64,000 nt of DNA from Carnimonas bestiolae (lineage in GTDB: Bacteria; Pseudomonadota; Gammaproteobacteria; Pseudomonadales; Halomonadaceae). Below the pieces are notes generated by a model, which did no database searches, was not told the DNA's origin, and worked only from the letters and a program-made list of their open reading frames with translations. The first letter of the stretch is position 1, and each line of letters begins with the position of its first letter. The stretch lies in assembly GCF_051251125.1 (NCBI RefSeq), contig NZ_JBPCZL010000001.1. One strand, 5' to 3'. Shown piece after piece: positions 1-8,706 of the stretch. The position numbers and the translations under genes are program-made.

Positions 1-314
1 TTCTCGCTGCCACCGTTTGCCTTGACCGACTCGATGCCTTTATCGCGCGACTGGGTGGAGCTGTACATTTCGCTGGTGCCAATCACCTGCTGGTTAGCCG
101 CCTTGAGCGTGAAATAAGGCGATCCATCCTTGGCCGTCAAGCGCTCGTAGTGTGCATCATCGCAGCTATTTTTCTGCACCGAGGCAATGCCGTTAAGAGC
201 GGACGACTTCGAGCTATAAGATTGGCTGGAGAGGATGACTTCACCATTACCTGCCTTCAAATTGAAGTGAAATTTATCGTTTTTACCCACAAACAGTTCG
301 AATTTTCCGCTCAT
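1..314 (-). CDS. yegP: YegP-family DUF1508 protein, 3' end outside window
   Basis: The reading frame starts at an ATG at 314 behind AGGAGTG and stays open to the window edge, giving 104 codons without a stop; family members are about 110 residues, so only a few residues are missing. Two tandem copies of the DUF1508 repeat are visible: FELFVGKNDKFHFNLKAGNG near residue 4 and a second beginning YERLTAKDGSPYFTLKAANQ near residue 54. Each repeat is followed by a Ser/Tyr-rich turn and a KGI or NGI helix. The family is small, cytosolic and of unknown biochemical function. It lies divergent to the nuclease gene to its right, and the gap between them holds both promoters. Confidence 0.85.
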   Translation of the reverse strand, partial: MSGKFELFVGKNDKFHFNLKAGNGEVILSSQSYSSKSSALNGIASVQKNSCDDAHYERLTAKDGSPYFTLKAANQQVIGTSEMYSSTQSRDKGIESVKANGGSE

Positions 315-557
315 TAGTCACTCCTGGATGCTATACCAATTAGATAGGCGACGAACGTTAGCGCTTCCTCGCCAAGTGGGACTGCTGTTGCGCCCTAACA
401 CTGATCATGGACGCTGTTGGCAGAATTTCAATAGCGAATAGTGATATCCATGCAGCCGTCGCCGCCTGCTGACACCTGAATGCAACACAGTGAGTGCACC
501 CTGCTCACTATCAGTGATTGCCCCTTTCGCCATCTGCACGCTCCTTGGAGTACCGTT

Positions 558-3035
558 ATGCTGCCTTATTCTGCGTATGATTACCGCACAGCACGCTACA
601 GCCACTCGCGTGACGACCTGTTCAGCCAGCACGCTTCCGCATCGCTTGAGCTATCGCTTAACCAACCCGCCAACCAATCCTTGTGGTATTCGCCTGCCCG
701 GTCGTTTGTGGCCCAGCCACAATCACAGAATGCTAGCGCGTCCAATCAGCTTATTATTTCGGAATACGTAGAAGGCAGCGGCTACAACAAAGCCATCGAA
801 ATCACCAATATCGGGGATTCAGCGTTGGCGCTGGACGGTGTCACGCTGTCGCTCTACAGCAACGGCAACCATACCGCCAACAGCGTGCTCGACCTTAGCA
901 ACCAAGGCGCGTTAGGCGCAGGACAATCCCTGACCATCGCTCATCCCAGTGCAGATGCCGACTTACTCAGTCATGCTGACATCACCAGCGGCGTGGTTAA
1001 CTTCAACGGCAACGACGCAATCGCGCTCGCCGATAGCTCAGGCGAATTGCTCGATATTGTTGGCACCATCGGCGACGATCACAACTTTGCCAAGGACGTG
1101 ACGCTACGTCGCGACGCCGACGTTACCCATGGCGCTACACACTTCGATTCTTCGCAGTGGGAGAGCTACCCGGTCGATAGCTTTGATGATTTGGGCACCT
1201 TCTCAAGCGAGCCCGGCAGCGATGACGACTCGGACGACGGAGATACACCCCCAGATCCCGACGCCGTTACCTTGATTTCGAGTATCCAGGGCAGCGGCCC
1301 GGTTAGCCCGCTAGTGGGCGATCAGGTCACTGTTGAGGCCGTGGTGACCATGAACGCTCAGGACGGGCTCAGTGGTTTCTTTATTGAAGAAGAAGACGCT
1401 GATTGGGACGACGACGATACGACGTCGGAAGGGATTTTCGTTTACGCTCCCGAGGCTGAGACGCTCCATGAAGGCGATAAGGTGCGCCTGAGCGCGACCG
1501 TCGACAACTATCAAGGCAAAAACGAGCTGAAGAACGTGACGCAGCTCGATGTGCTCGATCACGATCAGGCGTTGCCCTCGATGACCACGGTCACCCTGCC
1601 GGTCTTCGACACCTCCAGCCTGTTCTCCTATCAAGGGATGCGCGTTGCTTTCGAGTCCGAGGATGGCACCCCGCTGACCGTCACCGATACCTACGAGCTA
1701 GGGCGCTACGGCAGCGTTACCCTGTCGTCGGGCGGTCGCGTTATTCAATACACCGAAGATCACCGCCCCGATCAGGCCGGCTATCAGCAGTGGCTCGATG
1801 ACACCGAAGCACGCACCATTGTGCTCGACGACGCCAGCAACGCGCAGAACCCTGCCGAAGTGCTATTTGGGCGCGGCGGCGAACCGCTATCGATGGACAA
1901 TCCATTGCGCTCGGGCGACACGCTGCAGCGCGCCGAAGGCATCCTCGACTTCAACCATCAGCAATGGCGCGTGCAAACCCAGCAAGGCCAAGACTTCCAG
2001 CCCGCCAATCCACGCCCGGATCATCCCGATACCGATGCCCTCGGCGATGCGAACCTCAAGGTGGCATCGTTCAATGTGCTGAATTACTTCAACACCCTTG
2101 ATACCAAGGGCGCCACCACCACAACGCCAGCGGGTACGCAGCACGACCCCCGCGGTGCGGATAACGAGCAGGAATTCGAGCGTCAACAGCACAAGATTGT
2201 GACAGCGATCAACGACAGTGACGCGGATGTGGTTGGCCTGATGGAAATCGAAAACAACGGGTATGGCGACGATAGTGCCATCGCTAACCTGGTCACTGCG
2301 CTGAATTCCGACAATCCTGACGCCGACTGGCACTACATCACTCCACGCGATGCTAACGGCAACATCCTGTCCCCCGGCAGCGATGCCATCAGCGTTGGCA
2401 TGATTTACAAGGCCAGCAGTGTCACCCCAGAAGGTAACGCGGCGATCAACGACGACGGCGCCTTCGCTTATGGCAACCGCCCGCCAATGGCCCAAACCTT
2501 CAGAGAGAACAGCAGCGGCGAAACCTTCACGCTGGTGGTGAATCACCTGAAATCCAAAGGCAGCGTGCTCGACGGACAAGAGGACATCGGTGACGGCCAA
2601 GGTAACAACGTCGGCGTGCGCACCGAGGCGGCCCAGCAACTTGCCGACTGGCTCGCTACCGACCCCACCGACAGTCACGACAGCGATTATCTGCTGGTTG
2701 GTGACTTCAACAGCTATGCCCAGGAAGACCCCATCACACTGCTCGAGCAACAGGGCTACTCTCTGCTCGACGATGACTACTCTTACAGCTTCGATGGCGC
2801 CTGGGGCTCGCTGGATCATGCGCTCGCCAGTGACAGCATGCAGCAGCAAGTAACCGGCACCTCCACTTGGCATATCAACTCAGACGAACCGATTATTTTC
2901 GACTACAACACCGAATTTAAGAGCGACGAGCAGATCAACGACTTCTATGCCCCCGACGCATTCCGTGCGTCCGACCACGACCCCGTGGTAGTTGGCGTCA
3001 ATCTCGATAGCCAAGCGCTCGATCTCGCGGCCTAG
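558..3035 (+). CDS. ExeM/NucH-type multidomain endonuclease/exonuclease/phosphatase-fold nuclease
   Basis: Likely a metal-dependent DNase of the ExeM/NucH family, normally secreted. I chose ATG 558 because GGAG lies 7 bases upstream; the frame is open further to an ATG at 480 that has no good ribosome site. From 558 the protein has 825 residues. A lamin-tail domain begins near residue 62 (LIISEYVEGSGYNKAIEITN). An Asp-rich linker follows near 220-235, then an OB-fold-like segment typical of ExeM. The nuclease domain runs from about residue 500 to the end, with SFNVLNYFNTLD, a GLMEIENNGYG motif (metal-binding Glu), GDFNSYAQED near 715 and SDHDPVVVG near 805. Odd points: there is no clear Sec signal peptide in front of the lamin-tail domain and no GlyGly-CTERM anchor at the C terminus. 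The exact start is therefore uncertain. Confidence 0.85.
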   Translation: MLPYSAYDYRTARYSHSRDDLFSQHASASLELSLNQPANQSLWYSPARSFVAQPQSQNASASNQLIISEYVEGSGYNKAIEITNIGDSALALDGVTLSLYSNGNHTANSVLDLSNQGALGAGQSLTIAHPSADADLLSHADITSGVVNFNGNDAIALADSSGELLDIVGTIGDDHNFAKDVTLRRDADVTHGATHFDSSQWESYPVDSFDDLGTFSSEPGSDDDSDDGDTPPDPDAVTLISSIQGSGPVSPLVGDQVTVEAVVTMNAQDGLSGFFIEEEDADWDDDDTTSEGIFVYAPEAETLHEGDKVRLSATVDNYQGKNELKNVTQLDVLDHDQALPSMTTVTLPVFDTSSLFSYQGMRVAFESEDGTPLTVTDTYELGRYGSVTLSSGGRVIQYTEDHRPDQAGYQQWLDDTEARTIVLDDASNAQNPAEVLFGRGGEPLSMDNPLRSGDTLQRAEGILDFNHQQWRVQTQQGQDFQPANPRPDHPDTDALGDANLKVASFNVLNYFNTLDTKGATTTTPAGTQHDPRGADNEQEFERQQHKIVTAINDSDADVVGLMEIENNGYGDDSAIANLVTALNSDNPDADWHYITPRDANGNILSPGSDAISVGMIYKASSVTPEGNAAINDDGAFAYGNRPPMAQTFRENSSGETFTLVVNHLKSKGSVLDGQEDIGDGQGNNVGVRTEAAQQLADWLATDPTDSHDSDYLLVGDFNSYAQEDPITLLEQQGYSLLDDDYSYSFDGAWGSLDHALASDSMQQQVTGTSTWHINSDEPIIFDYNTEFKSDEQINDFYAPDAFRASDHDPVVVGVNLDSQALDLAA

Positions 3036-3074
3036 CCAGCGGCTATCGCAACACTCGAAGGAAGGCACAGAGAC

Positions 3075-3157
3075 ATCCGCTTGCAGCCCAGTTTTGCAAG
3101 CGGATGGTCTGACGCGCCTGACGCAGGCGGGAATAAGGGGGACCAGCCGAGGTCCCC
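3075..3157 (+). terminator. Two hairpins after the nuclease gene
   Basis: An 11-bp perfect inverted repeat, ATCCGCTTGCA at 3075-3085 with TGCAAGCGGAT at 3095-3105, is followed by GGGGACC 3138-3144 with GGTCCCC 3151-3157. Neither has a strong T tract, so termination may be weak or Rho-assisted. They sit 40-120 bases past the nuclease stop. Confidence 0.5.
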
Positions 3158-3304
3158 TTCACATCATGTAAATAGCGTTTGAAAAGACGCTAAAAGTGAA
3201 AGGCTGCGCAGAATTCAAAATCAATCGTCCAGATAAAAATACCGACAATGCAAACCTGCGCAAACGCTAAAATCCGCCACCGAGTAACCCACTAACACCG
3301 CTAA

Positions 3305-3829
3305 CCCCACAAAGAAAGGCGCGGAATCATCCCCAACATTAACGCCCATCGCCAAGGGACAGGCAAAGAGCTGGCACGACAACGACAACAGGCTGGCAAT
3401 ATGCAACGAAACGTCGTATTAATTGCCGGTGCAGGCACCGGCGCTAGTCTGATGGGCATCACGCTAGCTCTTCAGGACGCTCACCTCCACGTGACCACCC
3501 TCCTGGTCGAACCCGATGGCTGCGATATGCCGTCGTCGTTATTCGGCGAGCACCGCATCGAAGGTATTTCAGTCGGCGTCCCCGCGCCCTTCCTCGATTG
3601 GGCGCTTATCGACGAAGTACAACACGTGCAATTACAAGAAGTACTCGACACTCAACGCTGGTGCTATGCGCAAACCGAACTTTTGGTCGGCAATAGCAGT
3701 GCTGCCAATCTCGCAGTGGCCAGACGGGTAAAAGCGGCGGAGCGATGCAGGAATATCCCCATCGTTACCGTCGCTTATGACTCTGCTCTTTGGTACGACG
3801 ACTTTGTAGCTGCACGCGGCTTACAATAA
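3305..3829 (+). pseudogene. Remnant of a cysteine synthase/CBS-family PLP enzyme (C-terminal half)
   Basis: An ATG-started reading of 142 residues begins at 3401, but homology-like sequence continues in frame upstream of that ATG, back to a TAA at 3302. The upstream part, with NINAHRQGTGKELARQ, resembles the segment before the PLP-phosphate loop in O-acetylserine sulfhydrylases. Then come a glycine loop (IAGAGTGASLMGIT), VEPDG, the EGISVGVPAPF turn and a VGNSSAANLAVARR helix near the end. These match the order of the family's C-terminal half. The N-terminal half, including the PLP-binding lysine, is absent, and the family normally has about 300 residues. I therefore read it as a truncated, decaying gene. 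A small expressed protein starting at 3401 cannot be excluded. Confidence 0.6.
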
Positions 3830-3911
3830 CGGCTCTTGCCCAGTGTAACGATGCCCTCGACATGCTCATTAGCTCGCCGCTAACGGTTTACGGCTGCGTT
3901 AATGCCTGATG

Positions 3912-3927
3912 TGGAACAAAGCTTGCA
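3912..3927 (+). promoter_or_regulatory. Candidate sigma-54 promoter of hpxW
   Basis: TGGAACAAAGCTTGCA fits the -24/-12 consensus TGGCACG-N4-TTGCA at 10 of 12 defined positions, with GG and GC 10 bases apart as required. Transcription would begin near 3939. That is upstream of the ATG at 3964 and downstream of the alternative TTG at 3931, which supports the ATG start. Confidence 0.6.
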
Positions 3928-3963
3928 GGCTTGAATCATCACTGGATCAAGAGGTTTACCCCT

Positions 3964-5547
3964 ATGCAGAGCAATGTATCTACTCACGGGATGGCGGTTA
4001 CTTCCCATCATTTGGCCAGTCAAAGTGCCACTGCTGTGCTGCGCGATGGTGGCAGTGCCATAGAGGCCATGGTGGCGGCTGCGGCAACCATTGCGGTGGT
4101 CTATCCGCATATGAACAGCCTCGGCGGTGACGGCTTTTGGCTGATCGTGCCCCCCGAAGGCGAACCGATTACCATCGACGCCAGCGGCGCGGCAGGCAGC
4201 CTGGCGACGCTCGATGCCTACGCAGGGCTTTCCCATATTCCTCATCGAGGGCCGCGTGCGGCGCTTACCGTAGCGGGAACCGTCAGCGGTTGGGACGAGG
4301 CGCTCAAGGTGGCGAAGGAGCTTAATGGCACAACACTGCCACTCGCACGTCTGCTGGAAGACGCCATCGGTTACGCTGCCGACGGCGCGCCGGTAACGGC
4401 ATCGCAGGCGCACGCCAGCGCCGACAAGTTGGCCGAACTTCGCGATGTGCCCGGCTTTGCCGACACCTTTCTGGTGGATGGTCAAGCGCCTGCCACCGGC
4501 AGTCGCTTCACACAGCCAGCGCTAGCGGCAACGCTGCAACAGTTGGTCGATGAAGGACTCGATAGCTTCTATCGAGGCGCACTGGCCGAGCGGCTGGCGC
4601 AAGGAATGACGCGTCTTGGACTGCCGATTACCCTCACCGATCTGCATCGCCACCGCGCCCGCAGACGCTCAGCGCTAACGCTGCACCATTCAACGGGCAC
4701 GCTGTGGAATCTGGGCCCGCCTACTCAAGGGCTGGTGTCGCTGGCGATACTCGGGATCACTGACCAACTCGCCCCGCACCAAACCGACGATGCCCAGACC
4801 ATCCACCGTATTGTCGAAGCCACCAAATTGGCCTTCAGCTTACGCGATGCGCATATCACTGATCCGCTGCACTACGATGTGGATGTTCAGCAACTGCTCG
4901 CACCCGCCTCGCTGAAACAGCTCGCCACCCAGATCGACGACCAGCAAGCGGCCAACTGGGGCGCTGGAAAGGGCCCCGGCGACACCGTGTGGATGGGCGC
5001 CATCGATAGCAGTGGCTTGGCGGTTTCCTTCATCCAAAGTATCTATCACGAATTCGGCAGCGGCGTAGTGCTTCCCGATACCGGCATCGTGTGGCAAAAC
5101 CGCGGTGCGTCGTTTAGCCTCGACCCCACTCATCTGCTGGCGCTGGCACCGGGTAAACAGCCGTTCCATACCCTCAATCCCGCTGCCGCTCGCCTCAACG
5201 ACGGTCGCGTCATGGTGTATGGCTCGATGGGCGGCGATGGTCAGCCGCAAACGCAGGCCGCGCTGTTCACCCGCTACGTTTTACAGCGAGAGTCGCTCCA
5301 GCAGAGCATTACCCAACCGCGCTGGGTGCTGGGCAGAACCTGGGGGCAAGCGTCGGATTCGCTAAAAGTCGAGGGTCGCCTGCCCAACGCCACCGTAACG
5401 CGCTTGAAGGCGCTGGGGCACGACGTTGAGCTGCTGGACGATTTTAGTGAAGTGGTCGGCCACGCAGGCGCTGTGGTCCGCTACACCGATGGTTTGCTGG
5501 AAGGCGCTTTCGACCCCCGCAGTAATGGCTCAGCCGCGGGCTTTTAG
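3964..5547 (+). CDS. hpxW: HpxW-type oxamate amidohydrolase (gamma-glutamyltranspeptidase fold)
   Basis: A 527-residue Ntn-hydrolase of the gamma-glutamyltranspeptidase superfamily. HpxW acts in the oxalurate branch of purine breakdown, releasing ammonia from oxamate. The N-terminal part has the family's GGSAIEAMVAAAATIAVVYP and NSLGGDGFW. The nucleophile is most likely Thr341 in GDTVWMGAID, where the precursor would cut itself into two chains. The later YGSMGGDGQPQTQ glycine-rich segment is also conserved. I chose ATG 3964 (AGAGG 10 bases upstream) over TTG 3931, because a sigma-54 promoter would start transcription between them. The assignment to HpxW rather than a generic YwrD-like transpeptidase rests on hpxZ directly downstream and the urate genes nearby. 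No hpxX or hpxY lies in between. Confidence 0.8.
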   Translation: MQSNVSTHGMAVTSHHLASQSATAVLRDGGSAIEAMVAAAATIAVVYPHMNSLGGDGFWLIVPPEGEPITIDASGAAGSLATLDAYAGLSHIPHRGPRAALTVAGTVSGWDEALKVAKELNGTTLPLARLLEDAIGYAADGAPVTASQAHASADKLAELRDVPGFADTFLVDGQAPATGSRFTQPALAATLQQLVDEGLDSFYRGALAERLAQGMTRLGLPITLTDLHRHRARRRSALTLHHSTGTLWNLGPPTQGLVSLAILGITDQLAPHQTDDAQTIHRIVEATKLAFSLRDAHITDPLHYDVDVQQLLAPASLKQLATQIDDQQAANWGAGKGPGDTVWMGAIDSSGLAVSFIQSIYHEFGSGVVLPDTGIVWQNRGASFSLDPTHLLALAPGKQPFHTLNPAAARLNDGRVMVYGSMGGDGQPQTQAALFTRYVLQRESLQQSITQPRWVLGRTWGQASDSLKVEGRLPNATVTRLKALGHDVELLDDFSEVVGHAGAVVRYTDGLLEGAFDPRSNGSAAGF

Positions 5548-5578
5548 CGAGTATCTTACAGGGGGTGGCTACCACGTT

Positions 5579-5597
5579 GGGGCGTGAACGACGCCCC
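5579..5597 (+). other. Intercistronic hairpin between hpxW and hpxZ
   Basis: GGGGCGT 5579-5585 pairs with ACGCCCC 5591-5597 around a 5-base loop. There is no T run, so it is more likely an mRNA processing or stability element, or a partial terminator that lowers hpxZ expression. Confidence 0.35.
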
Positions 5598-5700
5598 TTC
5601 CGCCACGGCATATCGCAACGGTTTCCGCGCCGTTTTCGCATCGTCGATGTGTCGCTGGCGATAAGTGTCCTTCGTCAATAAACAATAATAGGAGTACGCG

Positions 5701-6087
5701 ATGATCCAACAACAGCAAATTAATCAGCCGGAAGCAGTGGCTGAGGTAACAGCGGCGTTCTATCGCTATGAAGAAGCACTGGTAAGCAATGATATTGCGG
5801 TACTGGATGAGCTGTTTTGGCCGGATGAGCACACCGTGCGTTTGGGTGCCGGAGAGAATCTCTACGGTATCGATGCCATCCGCGCCTTTCGAGACGCCCG
5901 CCCGTCCAAAGGATTGGCCCGCGAGTTACGAAATCCCCATATCGTGACCTTTGGCGATGATATGGCGGTATGCAGCACCGAATTTACCCGCAAAGGAAGC
6001 GAGCGAATCGGCCGTCAGCAGCAGACCTGGGTGCGCTTTCCAAGCGGTTGGCGAATTGTGGCCGCTCACGTGAGTTTGATGAGCTAG
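5701..6087 (+). CDS. hpxZ: HpxZ/AtzH-like (DUF3225) oxalurate catabolism protein
   Basis: A 128-residue protein of the NTF2-like cone fold, DUF3225 group. Conserved stretches are the N-terminal helix AAFYRYEEALVSNDIAVLDE, LFWPDEHTVRLGAGENLYG, the IRAFRDARP turn and a C-terminal TWVRFPSGWRIVAAHVS strand pair. HpxZ is a small partner protein in hpxWXYZ clusters; the related AtzH stabilises or partners an amidase in s-triazine degradation. Its own chemistry is not established. AGGAG lies 6 bases before the ATG. It follows hpxW in the same direction after 153 bases and is probably co-transcribed. It ends convergent to uraH. Confidence 0.85.
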   Translation: MIQQQQINQPEAVAEVTAAFYRYEEALVSNDIAVLDELFWPDEHTVRLGAGENLYGIDAIRAFRDARPSKGLARELRNPHIVTFGDDMAVCSTEFTRKGSERIGRQQQTWVRFPSGWRIVAAHVSLMS

Positions 6088-6217
6088 CCAATACCACGCC
6101 CGCACACACCTGCCATGCGAAGCGCGCCTTATTCACGCCTTGTCTAACGCGCAAGGCCCCCTCCCTAGGAGCGCGACTTCCGCGGCATTGCGCGGTACAT
6201 CGCCGGCGCTGACACAT

Positions 6218-6544
6218 TTAGCTGCCGCGATAGGTCGACCAGCCTCCCGGCGCGATTAGAAACGGCAGGTGATAATGCTCGTCCGCTTTGCTTGATAGCA
6301 CCGCATCGATCTGTGCTTGTGTATACAGAGTGTCGCGCTGATGACGTGCAAACCAGTCGCCTATCTCTGCCACCAACTGATAGCACCCTCCCTCACATTC
6401 GCCAAATGCCGCCGCGGGAATACGTCCCTGTGCATCGGTGGTTGCGCTGGCAACCAGATCACCGTCACGGATCAGCCGAACCACCACGCCTTGGGCAGGT
6501 TTACCGCTAGCCACGTCCAGAATATGCGTGCTCAATGTGCTCAT
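6218..6544 (-). CDS. uraH: 5-hydroxyisourate hydrolase
   Basis: A transthyretin-like protein of 108 residues, the normal length. It hydrolyses 5-hydroxyisourate, the product of urate hydroxylase, to OHCU. Diagnostic features are the N-terminal STHILDVASGKPAQGV with the active-site His, a GRIPAAAF strand, and the C-terminal tetrapeptide YRGS that marks the enzyme. The start codon overlaps the uraD stop by 4 bases, with AGGAGTG just upstream, so translation is probably coupled. It is the last gene of the permease-uraD-uraH operon. In Klebsiella nomenclature it would be hpxT. Confidence 0.97.
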   Translation of the reverse strand: MSTLSTHILDVASGKPAQGVVVRLIRDGDLVASATTDAQGRIPAAAFGECEGGCYQLVAEIGDWFARHQRDTLYTQAQIDAVLSSKADEHYHLPFLIAPGGWSTYRGS

Positions 6545-7041
6545 TCGCCTATCACTCCTGCTAATCTCAACAAGGTAATCTCCCGCAATTGTTGCAGAGA
6601 TTCGGTGACTTCCTCTGCATCACCATGAGCAAGCCGCTGGGTTAGCGCCTGTAGAATTTCTTCCCCACTACGGCCTTTAGCACGAATCAGAAACACTCGC
6701 CCAAAGCGCGCCTCGTAACGGGCATTGCCCTCGCGCAGCTGTTCAGCGAGCCGCGCGTCGTGCTGATCGACGGCCGACTGCTCCTGGCGCGACAGCGCCG
6801 CGTGAGTCTGGTTACCGGCAGGCTGCTCACCGATGCGCGGATGTGCACTCAGCGCTTGCTCAAGCTCTGCTTCTCCCCACTGCTGGGTCAGCTTATTCGC
6901 GAAGTCCATCAGCGCCGCGTGATTCGAATACGGGCGATGCTTAAGCAAGGCGTCGATCCAGCCAGGTATCGCTACGCAGGGAGCAATCAGCGGCTGAGCT
7001 TTAGCGCGCGGCAGGTGGTTAAAGTGATCAAGCGCGATCAT
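6541..7041 (-). CDS. uraD: OHCU decarboxylase
   Basis: A 166-residue enzyme that decarboxylates 2-oxo-4-hydroxy-4-carboxy-5-ureidoimidazoline to S-allantoin, the step after UraH. The catalytic His lies in AHPRIGEQPAG near residue 67, and the helical family signature FNHLPRAKAQ is at the N terminus. AAGGAG precedes the ATG by 9 bases and lies inside the end of the upstream permease gene, which it overlaps by 14 bases. In Klebsiella this gene is called hpxQ. Confidence 0.96.
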   Translation of the reverse strand: MIALDHFNHLPRAKAQPLIAPCVAIPGWIDALLKHRPYSNHAALMDFANKLTQQWGEAELEQALSAHPRIGEQPAGNQTHAALSRQEQSAVDQHDARLAEQLREGNARYEARFGRVFLIRAKGRSGEEILQALTQRLAHGDAEEVTESLQQLREITLLRLAGVIGE

Positions 7042-8395
7042 GGCTGCGTTCTCCTTCAGGCGCTGTGGTGGACTTCTGATGCGGAATCGCCATGCTCAAG
7101 ACGATCGCGACCAGACCACCGCTAGCCGCCGCTGATCCCAGCAGGTTAGCGATAAATAATGGGAAATGAGCCAGAAACTCAGGCACTGCCTGAATGCCCA
7201 ATCCCACTCCAAAGGTAAGTGCGACGATAATAACGTCACGCTGTTCAAGCGGCGCTTGAGTGATAATGCGGATACCTGCGACCACCACGCAACCAAACAT
7301 TACCATGGTCGCGCCGCCCAGCACTGGCGCAGGAATTTGCCGCAACAGCTCGCCAAATGGCGGAAACAGTCCCAGCAGCACCAAAATCACGCCAATGTAC
7401 CGCCCAACAAAGCGACTGGCGACGCCGGTCATCTGAATAACGCCGTTATTTTGCGCAAACGTCGTATTCGGAAAGGCGCACAGCATGGCGGCTAGCACGC
7501 AGCTAATGCCATCGGCCAACACGCCACCCTTCAACCGCGAACGAAATTCCGCATCGGTGATCGACCGGCCAGAGATAAGGCAGTTAGCGGTTAAATCGCC
7601 TACCGCCTCGAGAATACATACCAGCGAGATAAGTGCGATGGGGAGAAAGATAGCGGTATTGAAATGGAAGCCGAAAGGAAACAACGCCGGCAGGCGAAAC
7701 CAGCTATCGCCTACCCCAGTGAAGTGAAACTTGCCACTGAGCGCTGCTACCACGCAGCCGATCGCCATACCAATGACGATGGATGAAAGCCGCAGCCAGC
7801 GGTTTCTGGCACAGCCCAGCAGCACGATCACGGCGAGGGTGATAGCGCCGAGCGCGATATTGCCAGGACTGGCGAAGTCCTTCGCCTGCTCGCCGCCGCA
7901 CCAATTCACCATCGCTACCTTGATCAGGCTAATGCCGATCAGCGCAATCACACTGCCGGTAACAATGGGCGTAAATACCTTCTTGAGCGGCTCGATGAAG
8001 CGGCTCACTACAATCGGCACCAGTGCCGCCACCGCGTTCACCCCAAACAACATCGCCAACACATCGTGCGCACCGCCGCCCTGCTGTTTGACCCACATAC
8101 CGCCAGCAATAGCAACGCCCACGAAGGCGAAGCTGGGGCCCTGCATGCAGATCATGCCTGCGCCAATGCCGCACACGCGGTTCGACTGTAAGAAGGTGCC
8201 TATACCCGAGACCAACAGCGACATGCTGATCAAGTAAGGTAGCCATTCACCGAGCCCCAGCGCGCCGCCAATAATCAGCGGCGGCGTAATTACTCCCACC
8301 ACGCCGGCCAACACGTGCTGTAGCGCGCTGAAAAACGCAGGCAACGGGGGAACGCGCTGATCGAGACCGTAGAGCAAGCTGTTGTTATCAGACAT
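7028..8395 (-). CDS. NCS2-family urate/xanthine:cation symporter
   Basis: A 455-residue inner-membrane permease of the nucleobase-cation-symporter-2 family, with many hydrophobic helices. The family's substrate motif is seen as NTTFAQNNGVIQMTGVASR, and MQGPSFAFVGVAIAGG corresponds to the third helix region. Because it is the first gene of an operon with uraD and uraH, uric acid or xanthine is the likely substrate. Homologues include UacT and PucJ/PucK, but the sequence alone does not separate urate from xanthine transport. The ATG at 8395 has no strong ribosome site. A sigma-54-like promoter lies about 40 bases upstream. Confidence 0.92.
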   Translation of the reverse strand: MSDNNSLLYGLDQRVPPLPAFFSALQHVLAGVVGVITPPLIIGGALGLGEWLPYLISMSLLVSGIGTFLQSNRVCGIGAGMICMQGPSFAFVGVAIAGGMWVKQQGGGAHDVLAMLFGVNAVAALVPIVVSRFIEPLKKVFTPIVTGSVIALIGISLIKVAMVNWCGGEQAKDFASPGNIALGAITLAVIVLLGCARNRWLRLSSIVIGMAIGCVVAALSGKFHFTGVGDSWFRLPALFPFGFHFNTAIFLPIALISLVCILEAVGDLTANCLISGRSITDAEFRSRLKGGVLADGISCVLAAMLCAFPNTTFAQNNGVIQMTGVASRFVGRYIGVILVLLGLFPPFGELLRQIPAPVLGGATMVMFGCVVVAGIRIITQAPLEQRDVIIVALTFGVGLGIQAVPEFLAHFPLFIANLLGSAAASGGLVAIVLSMAIPHQKSTTAPEGERSHDRA

Positions 8396-8433
8396 GGTAG
8401 TTTAGACCGTTGTGACCAAGCGTTATCTGCTAG

Positions 8434-8449
8434 TGCACAAAGCAGGCCA
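8434..8449 (-). promoter_or_regulatory. Candidate sigma-54 promoter of the permease-uraD-uraH operon
   Basis: On the minus strand TGGCCTGCTTTGTGCA has GG and GC exactly 10 bases apart and matches 9 of 12 consensus positions of TGGCACG-N4-TTGCA. Transcription would start near 8423, leaving a leader of about 28 bases. It is the weakest match of the three sigma-54 candidates in this region. Confidence 0.45.
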
Positions 8450-8620
8450 GAGTGAGACGAAACGTAAAAATCCGTTCACTCTCTCTTTACTTTCAATCAC
8501 ATGCACTGCTTGCACGATGTTTATCGATGGCCGGGCTATTCATTTACCAATGAAATAACAGTTTCAGAAATTTATGAAAAGAAACTTTTGACTCAAAAAA
8601 GCGCGCCCATCTACCGTTTT

Positions 8621-8637
8621 TGCACCATCAAGGTGCG
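8621..8637. promoter_or_regulatory. Candidate NtrC enhancer site between the divergent hpx promoters
   Basis: TGCACC-ATCAA-GGTGCG has the dyad and 5-base spacing of known NtrC sites (TGCACC-N5-GGTGCA type). It is centred about 88 bases before the inferred hpxO start site and about 205 bases before that of the permease operon, both workable enhancer distances. The rest of the 8396-8740 gap shows only a weaker AGTTTC/GAAACT inverted repeat at 8560-8586. Confidence 0.6.
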
Positions 8638-8690
8638 GCATCGACTACTTTTCACTATAGCGCCCCTTAACAGACCGCGATAACGAAAGC

Positions 8691-8706
8691 TGGTACGCAA
8701 ATTGCT
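8691..8706 (+). promoter_or_regulatory. Candidate sigma-54 promoter of hpxO
   Basis: TGGTACGCAAATTGCT matches the -24/-12 consensus at all defined positions except one (T for C in TGGC), with the GG-N10-GC spacing intact. Transcription would start near 8717, about 24 bases before the hpxO ATG, leaving room for the AAGGAG ribosome site. Confidence 0.7.

Noticed and set aside
1887..2873. A 328-codon open frame antisense to the nuclease gene
   Set aside because: It mirrors a real, motif-rich gene on the plus strand, lacks recognised motifs and comes from high GC third positions.
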